NCBI RefSeq assembly: GCF_030848805.1
Contig: NC_092361.1
Span: forward strand, 6,386,001-6,450,000
Length of the DNA stretch: 64,000 nucleotides
Direction of reading: 5' to 3'
Source of the DNA: Temnothorax longispinosus
Lineage: Eukaryota > Arthropoda > Insecta > Hymenoptera > Formicidae
Below the pieces are notes generated by a model, which saw only the letters and a program-made list of their open reading frames with translations, searched no databases and was not told where the DNA came from. Positions 36,416 to 48,129 of this stretch are shown here, piece by piece. The position numbers were made by a program, and so were the translations under genes. Numbering within the stretch: position 1 is the stretch's first letter; the number at the start of each line of letters is the position of its first letter.

Positions 36416-39400
36416 CTATGTAAAATTCAATATCGGAAGAATCATTATTACCGTGCGCTGCACAATGGCGTTTAGCATAATCCTTTAATCAGCTTCGGGG
36501 AGAATACCGAGGAGAAGAAATTGTCGGTAGAGCGGTGTTTTTTAGGATCCTCCGAGTTTTCTGAGCACCGACAAAAAAAATAAATCATCCAGTAATTTTC
36601 CTCTACGTTAATTGGAAACGAACGTTTATTATAAACAGAGATCAACTGTGAAATTCCCAAATACTGTCAACTAGTCCTCAAAATCGCCGAAAAAGCTTTC
36701 GCGACTTTGCAGCCATCTCAATTATTCTTGAGAAATCTCCAGGAATCCTTCGGACTCTCCAGCATCCATCGATCTTTCGACAGACCCTTCGACCTGTTCG
36801 ACAAGAGAGCTCTCCTTGTGAACAAGTAGAGCGGATCAAGATGTGCGTATTCGTCATAATATTTCTCGCAAATTATTAAATATATGGAAATTATTAAAAG
36901 ACAAATGAGATGGGCTGTACCGCTATTCGAGTGTTCTTTATCGTGATTTCTTTTATCAGATAATAACTTAAGATCACGTGGATACTTTATTTATAAAAGG
37001 CTTCAAAGACTCAACTCGTATTTGTCTAAACGTCAGTAACGATTCGAGAGTACAAAGACGTTTAGCGAGAAAGGGGGTGGTAAAAATCGCCGAAGCAGGT
37101 AACATCGTGGAGTCAGAGCTATCGAGTGCCGATAGGAACGACGACGGCGGTGACGACGATAACGCGGCGACGACTATGGAGCAAGGATGTTGGCGGGGGA
37201 TGACGGTGGAAGAAGCCACGGGAATAGAGGGTAGGTAGTTGGAAACCAGCAATTGGGTCTGCTGCCAGCGAACTGGGTGCTTGTATAGGTGGGAGAAGGT
37301 CGCGGGAGGAGTGTACCAGAAGCCTGAAAACCGGGTCACCACTAGGTCACTGAGCCTCCTCTCCTCCCCCCTTCTCGTCGCTGACAAATAAACCCGGGAA
37401 AGTGCTCCTTCGCATATACGAATTAATTATAAATATTATTGGCTGACCCACGAATTGCCGCGATAAGCAACTTCTCGGTCGAATACGGTGGTTTGGCCCT
37501 ATATCGAGGACAAAGATAAATATTTGGTACCGTGCGGCTCGATAAATTATGTCGATTACTGCATTTCGCTGTGTAATTAATTATTGAACATACCATTGAT
37601 GATCATCCGGTACAATGGCCATTATTGATCTATTTAATTTTCATGTGCACGCGTATAACACCTGAATACGGGCTTTGAAAAAATCCGGCACTGTGTATCG
37701 AAATACGATAGTTTCTTTTTACAGTATATTATTAAAAAGGCGAAACTGTGTATTCTGAGACTCGATTGAATTTATTCGCGATTACTTTCGCGCGTCCCCT
37801 TTCATCTCTACTCAAGACCCCGAATTATTTAATACGTAATATTTTGTGTAAAAGCAGGCTTTCAATTTCGACTCGGCTGGTGAAAAGACTATTCTCGCTT
37901 ATTCAAACGAGAAAACGAACTCCTGGAAAAAACATGCGTATAACTCGCGGTCGCCCGATAGGCGGATCTATTTTTCGAGTTTATTGTCTGTCATCCGTAT
38001 CGAGGACGGCGGGGCATTCGTCGGGTTTAACGCCGGCCATGCAGTGATATCGGCAAGGAAAACCGGATTTCCGTTACCGATAATAACCATTGACCATAAC
38101 CATACTGAATATATGTATATACACTCCAGTATATATTCGCAAGGAATAATATTTTTAATAATTCATTGTCGCGCGTTAAAATATGACGTGTTAAACCGAC
38201 GGCGCGCAATTCCTGGCGATGGTAATATCAAGAGAGAATTTTTACCAATTTATTCTTTTTATTTCCATCTTCATTAAATAAAAAACGTCCATCGTGCCAG
38301 TAGTATAACAATGGCGAGTACTCGGGCGAGTAGCAGCGGTCTGCCACAAAGCAGACAGGTAAGGAGCGATCGAAATAGGTCGGAAACAGTTAGCGTCGTG
38401 GTCTCGACGTTCCCGCGAGAAACATCGAGAACCTCGTTACAGATGGAGAGATAAACGTCCGTGCAGAATCGATTCTGCGATCGTATTAACCCTTAATCCT
38501 TAAGTGCTCGCGTGACGGAATGTTGCACAGATTCTCGCGTCGAGTCTCTTTTGATTTACCCTTACAAATCTGCAAATTATCAAAATTTAAAATAAATTGC
38601 ATAAAAATAAAGTTCGCATTTTACAAAGAATGCACACAAGCAACTCATTTTCTATTATTCTCAATTCTCTGCTGGCTCTGAATATTTCAGATATTTTATA
38701 AAAAATGCTTTATCGCTCATCCGACAGGTAAATTAATAAATAAATGAATAGATTAAAGAAGAAAGAGATTACTTTGCTTCCGCGCTTACCGAGTTCCCGC
38801 TCATGAGTCTTTGCCTCGTGTCGAAATGAAATAATCATACTCGTATCGGATCGAATCACGTAAATTGATGAACGGTAATTATTAGCGTTATCGATCATTT
38901 CAGTAAAAGAACCTCACGCAAGGCTGACCTTTCCCGATCCTTTTTATATAATAAAAGGGAATAGATGGAATATGTGTGTGTGAAACCAATGCCCGTGAGT
39001 ATCTAAGGGATTATCGAGTTCACCGCTGCGTCACGTCGGCATCGCAGTAGAATCGCTTCGCGAAGAGCCAGACCGCGCGAGTAAAGCTGGACCTGTAACG
39101 TTATACTGAACATGTATCACGCCGTCGTAACATTACAAATGATGGCACGTTACTGCGGTGTTACAGTTACTCCGTACAATGTCACGGCAGCGCGGATTAC
39201 GATACGCAGTGGCGTTACGATGCACCTTACAATGTCGACATTACACGGATTATCGAAGGCGTGCCGAGATAGCGTAATTCGACGAGAAATATCGATTATG
39301 TGTAGCGGCACAATATTGAGTTTTAAGAGTAGAAAAATGCGTGGAAAAATCGTAAGCCGCGAAAAACTATTACGGATGAAAGCTCGTAAAAAATGCCACT

Positions 39401-42400
39401 TTCCTCGTAGAACTATCTTTTTTCCTTTACAGATATTAAAATACGTGCTTAAAATAAATTCTCCGCGATAATTACAAAAGTTCGGTCCCATTTACCGAAA
39501 TTAATTGTCTATAGAGACGGCTCCGAGAGATACGGTAAGAAACGAGATCCTTATCGAGGATTAAGAAAGGAAGGACGGGTTAGGAAAGAAAGGGCACGGG
39601 TTATTATAAAGAATTTTTAATACAACGAGCGAAATGATAAGTGATATTAGACTACCGCTCGCGCGAACGAGCGGGCGGGACAAAGGGCGTTTACTCCACT
39701 TTTACGATAAATTGCTCCTTCGGAAATCCATTTAGCCATAGGAGAAACGGCGCCGCTCTTTCCCGTACCGGGCCCGATAAATGCATTATCGTTTTTCTGC
39801 CGTCGTCTTCTGCGAGACGGCGATAAAGTCGAAGTAACTCCGGCGCGGCTCACACGCGGTAAACACGAAATTAACACTCTCACCCGCCCATGCCATCACC
39901 TATGCGTCCTTCGGCCGCATACACTCCGCGCTACATGGCGATGCACTTTTCTGTCGATTGCACGTGCTCTCATATCCGACGCTAACGTTGTTTCAGTAAC
40001 GCGTGCGTCCCCTTTGTTACGCAACGAGTGCGCAGCTGGCGCTCGTTGGCTCGAGCCGGCGGCAGCGTTGATACTTGCATTATTAAATTCTTTTTACGTG
40101 CCCTTTGAAATTTTCTGATGCATTTCCGAGAAAAGAAACCGACTGACCGATTCACTCGCGAAGATCTCAGTAATTTATTTCACTCTGTTATCTCCGGCGC
40201 TTTGCCTCCGTAATTGCAGCTAATCCGTGATAAATCACCGCTTTCCTTGAGTCCTTCAAGACTGACACAAAGAGAATTATGAAAGTGGGCGGCTTAACGA
40301 AGTTGTTTTCGCTAATCTAAACCCATCTAACGTTCCCTAATGGGTTCGTTTATTTGTCCTACGGCGAATGCGATAACGAACCGCCTGTCAATTTATTTAG
40401 AGACGCGACAAGGATAAATTGCTAAGACGCGCGCGATCGGCCGTCGTAATCATCGATCGAAGCTTCCTTAATTGCGTGTCAGGGAGCGAAGTTCCGTACG
40501 TAATGTCCCGCAGTTTAACGAGGCTAATTAGAAGTCGCATTAACCGTAACGTTCGTCCCTCACCGACATCCGCGAAGGCGCAAAATGCCCCACGCTCGAC
40601 CAGATTGAAACGCTAGAACGTGCACGTTCGTGGAATCGATCGATCGATCGAGTAGTTTTCCAACGATTTCACGAACGCGTCATTACAGCACGTCGCAGGG
40701 TTTTTTTCCCTCCCTCGCGTGAATGACGCTGAGCACAAATGTACGAACGATTGTTGACGATAATCGCCGCGTCTTTCGACGGTATTCTCCGTCGAACGCG
40801 CGACGCGTTCGTCACCGTTCATCACGATCCATCACTCGATGCGCGACGGTCCCCTGACATCCAGAACGACGGATATCTCCCCGAGCGTCATTCTCAGATG
40901 CGATCTGCTGTTTCCTCTCTCTCTCTCTCTTTCTCTCGATGTCATTGCATCGAAACAAGACTCGTGATTTCCCTCGTGTCGTGCAACCACAACGAATCCG
41001 CGTGCGGTTTTTTCCTTCGGCGAGTACATCTTGAGGATTCAATCACGCTAACAGCACAGGAGTTACACACGCAATAGATACAGGATAAATCCGATCGAAA
41101 TATCAACATTGGCATTTCAAACAAATAAACAGAGAATGCGGGTAATTCTGAATTGCAATTTGCTCTTCGATTCATCCATCAATGGAGTAACCTCGTTCTA
41201 CCGACATGGGTCTTGTAATGCCGAACCGTCATCCATCGTGCCGCAAAGTCTCCGCGATGCGGAAATTCATGGTTCAACGAGCAAATTCCAAAATCGCACT
41301 TCCGCGTACATCCACCGTTTCGCTTTTTCGCGTGGTTTATTTTTCCTTCGTTTCTCTCGGGGGACGCGCTTATACGTTCGAATTTGCAGTGTGCCCCTGG
41401 GATCGCATCGTAGATGTAAACAAAAGCGACGACGAAGGAAAAGCAAGCGGGCCACTCAGCCGTGAAAACGGGGTCAAAGGCCACTCGTCAAAATTGGCAT
41501 TCGTCGCAATTGCGCACAACTGAATGCGAATAAAGCGCAGGCGAACTCCTTACGGAGATATTCGATCAGAGGCGCGAGAGTAATATTATGCCTGCGCAAA
41601 AGATAAGACGATAGAGAGAATCTCCCCTGGGAGATGCGCGGAGAAATTACTTTGGTTATTCGACTGCGGAGGAACGTTTCTATATGCTTATCTACATAAG
41701 TCACGAATCACAATAAATCGTGTAACCAGGTATAATGTAAAGTTTTTTTTTTAATGAATAATAATAAATCAACCGTTTAAAATTCCTGCTCGATCTCTAT
41801 AAGCGGTGATCAGCAAAGGGAGATTCGGTCGAGTGTGAAGGAATTATCAGAGACACGGACATAGAACGGATGAAAGATAGAATTTCAAAGAGCGCGCTGC
41901 AGATCTCAAGTACCATTTAAACCATTCGACCATTCAAAGGGTTTAAATTTTTATGTAATTGCTTGAAAAGATTACGAAGGTTACGCAGATCATTCCAAGC
42001 AAGTCGAATTATTTAACATTAGATATCGAACAATTGAAACGGTATATGGAGAAAAAATTGTAATAAAGTTTATATGACAAACATTTCTTTAAATATATTG
42101 AGATTATAAAATTGCGATATTTTCATTTAAAGATGTTACATATTTTATACTTTGCAAGAGAATTAATTGTCTGTTCACGAATTCTGACGGCAAACTCTAA
42201 TAAAGTATTTGGTCGACCGGAAAGGAAAATAGAGAAAGAACGTGATTACTTGTGGTTAGGGATCAAAGAGAGAACGGCAAATGCATTTCGCCACTTAACT
42301 GGAAATCTGCAGTAGCATAACGAGTCGATGGAGACTCTTACGTCCGAAAAATATGCGCGCTTCGTTCGGAATAGTAGCCACCGCACGGCCCCAAATCGCC

Positions 42401-43693
42401 GTGGCGCGATTTCAATGCCGTCGCTCTCCAACTTCCTTTACGGCCACTAGCCGCATATTTTACAATGTAAAAGCCATAATCCTTATATTTCGCAAAATTT
42501 CCTCTCTTAGAAATGTTATCAATTCAGGAAAATTCCCAGAAGATAGCAGAGAGATCGAGGAAGGACCTTCCGCGCAATATGATTTGAGGTATAAAAGAAT
42601 TTTAAGAGTGAACCTGATGTAAGTTTTATATACGTGACATGTGTTGCACAATGTAAGAATCTGTAAGATCTTTTCTAGATTCTACCTTGTTCCTTCTGTG
42701 CGCGCATTTTCAGTAATTACAGCGATCCTTTCGTCACGTGAGTTGACTACAAGAGTCAAATGCAAAAACGCTCTGGCTCTTTGGAAAGGCAATAAAATGG
42801 AAAAGCTCTCTCGCACGAGAGAGTTAATAATGAGTCGCATCGACTGAATTACGTGCAAGATGATTTCAATATTCCGACGTAAAAGGGATTCGCTGTTCGA
42901 TAGCTAAGCGTGGGCAAAAGAAAGCGTGCAAAGAACATCAAAGTAAGAGCAATCTTCGTGCACTTTAATATCGCGCAAAATGGCATAATAATTGTATCAT
43001 TTATAAAAGAACATTAAATTATATATATATAGATACGTGTCGTAAGAAATTCGTAAATTATTTCAACAAAAAAAATATCTGCTGTTTAATCGTTAGAAAT
43101 CGATTAATTAAAAAAACTATTAGCTTAAAATACCCTACATTCTTAAAATGGGAAAATATAAGAATATTAATTAGCAAAAATACGTAATCTTCGCAACTTC
43201 CATTGTTTTATATGCGGTATGAAACTTTGTTTCACACCCTGCAGAATAAACGGAAAATCCACAGAACGGAGTTTACGAGCTCGTTTCCATTCGTGAATAT
43301 ATCCACTCCGCGCGCAGCGTGTCTTCGTACCTGTCATTTCACTTTATGCGCGACGGGTGTGCATTTCTGTACCGTGGAAGTTAATCAAGTACTGATTAAA
43401 GAGCGCGCCTAATTAGAGAGTTCGCCTGAGAGCTACTTTAGCACGTATGTCAAATCAGGTCGTGAGGATGCCGACGTTGATATCATCTCTAGCGTGTTTA
43501 TAGAACAATTCGCGAAAATGTGCGACAGTTATTGTCGCAATTACTGTTGCATTCATCTCTCTCGAAATGTGGAATCCGATGCTCAAAGACTTCCCGGAGG
43601 CTTAATTCGCTGGTCTCGTAATTTCTAAAATTAAACGTTCCTGTAATAACGTCGCGCCTACTGTCCTTGTAAATTTCCTGGGATTCAAGAGAT

Positions 43694-43734
<41 letters not shown>

Positions 43735-46700
43735 GAGAGAGAGAGAGAGAGAGGGGGGGGGAGGGAGGGGGAGCGAAGGAGAGCATAAAAAGCAATAAAC
43801 GTAATTCTCCGAGTTAAATAGCGGCTAATTCTCAGAGACAGAGATTTAAGGGCACGAGATACGCCACGCAAAGTTCTGTCTAACTGAGGAAATCGCTCGC
43901 GGAGCAAACGACACACGTAATTAAATCTACCGCGTATCGAGCTAAACTGCATCAATTAAACAGAAGTCAGGATAAATCGACGTCGATTTCAATACGGAAC
44001 GCGTCAGCGCATATATTACCGCGCGTTGCACGCCGTTGCCTGGCGAGGATCTCGGGATTATCGTGCGTGGGTGTATGATGTCGCGATTGCGTCGAGGTTG
44101 TGCACCCGGAATTTGCGAAGAGCTCGGATTATCAATTTTTTTCCGCCGCTATTTCCATGCATAACTGATGAACCTTTAAGGGATAGAAATATCTGCCGCT
44201 GGTGATTTTGAATTAAAATAACGACGGGAGCCCCGATATAACGACAGCGTCACTAGCTGGACATATCATTGAGATATCAAGCACGGGAAATGGAAAGCAT
44301 GCAACTTATATATATGTAGTACTACGAATATCTCGGAAAATTGCAGAGAATATATACATATATATATATACATATGTAACGTCCAGTAAATCGCGATATA
44401 ACGGCGAAGAAATGTTGATACAGAATAAATGCCTTCGAAATTGAAAGATGTAACGTCTGAATGCAACATCTAAATCGAATTCCATCATCGCTGTTAAAAC
44501 ATGTTCGATCCCAAAATTTTCATCGATTGGAACATTTGAAGAGAACTCTCCTGCGCACGTACATATACATATGTATATCGCTCTATAGAGTCTATAGGCT
44601 CTCTGACGTGCAAAGCACACGCATACTTATCTAGTCCGTGTCGGATAAAGATACGTCGTCGTATTCGCGCGCTTGACATCTGGCACTTAAATCGAGCTCG
44701 CGTCCCGCGAAATTTTAGCCGACACCCCGGTAAAAGCCCTTCGAGACTTTTAGAATAGAGCGCAGACGATGTGGGAATGGCACAGGAATGGCGGAAACCA
44801 GAATAAATTTCAGAACGCGGCTCTCTCTTTTTCCCGATGCATCCGTCCGATTCTTTTCCGCGTCGTTTTCCCTCGCGATTTTATCGAACTGCTTTATGAC
44901 ATTCGCGAAACTCGCGAAGTGTATGAGTGAGTAGAGCGAAGAAATCTGATAGGAACGATGGTAGAATATTTCCAGAATACTATATGCAAGGATGATTTTG
45001 CATAAAGAAAGAATAAATGAAAATGTAGCATAACATTTTTTTATGTAATATTTTGTTTAATATTTAAAATATGGAAATAATTCAAGAAATAATTTCAATT
45101 AACTTTACAGAAATATAATTTGTGGTGACATAAATATTATTTATTATTTTATAAAATAGAATAATGGAATTTTCTGCTCGCGTTTTAATAGCGTTGAAAA
45201 ATTCATGTTAATGTAAATTATATGAGCTTCAATAAGGTATTACTTTTCTGATTTTCAGAATTGATTTTCTTAAGAACAAAACTAAATAAGTATAGGTATG
45301 TAGAAATTTTAATTTTTATTCCAAATTTTATTCCAAAATTTTGATACTGTTTTTTCGTATCATTCCTTTCTAATTGTATATCAACAATAACAAATAATTC
45401 TATAAACTGCAGTATTATTACAAATCATAAAAATTAAAACCCCTGTTTTTCAAGTTTGATAAAGATTTGCGAAGGATATCCTTCGTACTGTGAAATTTAT
45501 TCGTTTTTTTTATGTATGTTCGCCTACCGCGAGCAGAGTTTAATACGAAAGTCGAAGGGTCTTAACCCTTGGAATACCGGCGGATACACATCTCCTGGAT
45601 GTTCATTTAAATTCTTGCCGCGACGGCAGCGACTGTATGTTGAGATTTTTCGTATGATGAATACATTTGGCAGAAGTCATATAAATTATATAGAAAATAT
45701 TATAGCTATATTATATTATTATAATTGTTATATGCTGACCCATCAACAACTATAAGTTTATAGATGTTTTTTCTTTTCTCTTTTTCTGAAACGCGGAAAG
45801 GCGGAAAAACGCAGTTAACTTTATATTACATCTCTATTACAATCCATAAGTAAGTTTCTTTCCGATATCGTGTAAACTGTTTCGATAACTGTTTACTTAA
45901 TAAGATGAACCTTCAACATGGTGAAAATGTCAAGTGTGATATTCTTTTGTCAAAGCAAAAAATAATATCAAGTTTTTTATTAAACTTCAGAAGAAACTAT
46001 AAACTGTCGTAAGGTATAACGTCAATTTATTTTTATCCTGATTTACGAAGAAAGCAGAATCGAATTCCGCAACAAGATAACACATCCTCGTTTTTGTTAT
46101 TCGATACTTTTTCATCATACGCGATGCTTCTTTCTCTTTTCTTAATTAAAAAGTCACACAAAGACGCATATTATTAATGTAAAAGAGAGTTCGAAGGGGA
46201 TCGAAAATAAATTTTAATCAACTTCCTGGTTGATATTTCTATCAAATAGTTTTAAGCACGATAAAAATATGACTGGAATAAACACAAGATAACTTTATAT
46301 TTTGGAAAATATGCTATTAATTTATTTAAATGCAAATAAATTTAAATAAATTTTTATTTATAAAAATAATAATATATATCTACATGTATATGATTTACAC
46401 TATTTAATCTAATTAAATAGTAAGTAAATAGAAAATAAAATAATTTCTCTCTTTTTCTCTCTCAGAAACAGCTGGGTGAGATATAATGCGAGTTAAGGGG
46501 GGGAAAGGGTTAACGTATTTCGCTGGCGGCAGGCGAAATGTTCATCCGAACGAACTTGCTCACCACGAGTTCGGGAAACGGCGAAGTTCCGAGGTGGTGG
46601 TAAATCGAGGCACGAAACGCCGTATAATCCCGCAGCTCGCGAAAACCTTTCATCTCGCGAGGAATTAATTTATACGAGCGTGTTATCGGACGAAGCCGAG

Positions 46701-48067
46701 CCCTCCTCCCGCGATGGGATCCGTCGGCGTCGGTTCGAAGGGCTCGCGGTGGAATCCCAGAGTGGATTGAAATTGTTCGCGAATGAAATTCTCGGGCTTC
46801 AAGCTTTAACAAACTTGGGATAGACACGCGGAAGGCCTGCCAAACTTTGTCCGGGTCGGCCGAACAAAGCGCGACGATCAGAGAAGAAAAATTGCCGCGC
46901 CCATCCCCTTGTCTACCCGTTGCGCGAGAAATCAGCGTGATTAATTACGCTTTTTGTCGCTCGCACTCGGGTCGTTGAGTTGATCCGAGTATCCCTCCGC
47001 AGCTGACGCACGCTCTTAAAAGGGTAGGTACCTAGCTGAGCGGAGCGCGCTCTTTGATCGCCGCGAGTCCCTTTGCCATCATCGATAATATACGCTCGTC
47101 GCTCTATGGCAACGGGACGACGTGAACAATGTTTAATATCGTACAGTCGTAATCACACTTGCATTAACAATATTATAACGGTGATTAATTGTAAAGTCCC
47201 TTTTCGATGGTGTCTCTCCAACCGAAGAGAACATATCTCTTTTACCGCGTATTAAAACTCATAATACCCCGCGCGGGAGATGTTTAATATCATATAATTG
47301 CGATTTTAATTAGAGTGCCGCTGTAATTCTGATTGTTACATATCAGTAATTATTCAAAGTCGCCGCAAAATATCCACGCTTGGAAATAATGGCGTGCGGA
47401 GGAGCCAGCATCTTGCATGGGGTAATATCAAATGTAACGATCTATAATCGTTATAATATGCTTCGGCAAACTTTTGCCTATCGACCCTTGCTCAAACAAA
47501 GATATCTTCTTTTTATACTCGTTACCATTCGCTACAATGTGCTTTCGAATTTTGCAGCGTTACTATTAATTTACCATGACCACGTACGAATTGCGATCGG
47601 GATACGACCGCAAATGCCATGGATACCTTCATTCAGTGCGTGCGAGCGGGCACGTACAAATGAATTGAGAACTTTGAACACGCTGCCTTCCTACGTGATC
47701 GCGACCGACGTTCCAATCAGAAGCTGAGAGAACATCGTTGATTCCTGGTTCATTGGCGTGCGTGCCATCGATATATGAAAGTTTCGCGCTCTTTCCTCAC
47801 AGAACGAAATCGATGTTCCAAAGAAGATAACTATATCTGTCTGCAAATTTCATTGTTTCTGATGAAGACCCTTCGGTATCAGCCGATAATTTGATTATTC
47901 CGTTAACCGTACATATACCAATTTTGCCATTTAGCTTAATAACCATTGTCTCAAATAACTATCATCTCATATATAACATATTAGACAAGACATTTTAAAA
48001 TAAAGATATTTTAGAAGAAAATTATTCTATTATTTTTAGAAAAAAATAATTTTTTAAAATGTTCAAA

Positions 48068-48129
<62 letters not shown>

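Noticed and set aside
36974..37387. GC-richer patch with open frames on both strands and a plus donor GAGG|GTAGGT
   Set aside because: The plus frame ends in phase 1, incompatible with the known downstream exons, and the Asp/Gly-rich peptide reflects simple-sequence DNA.
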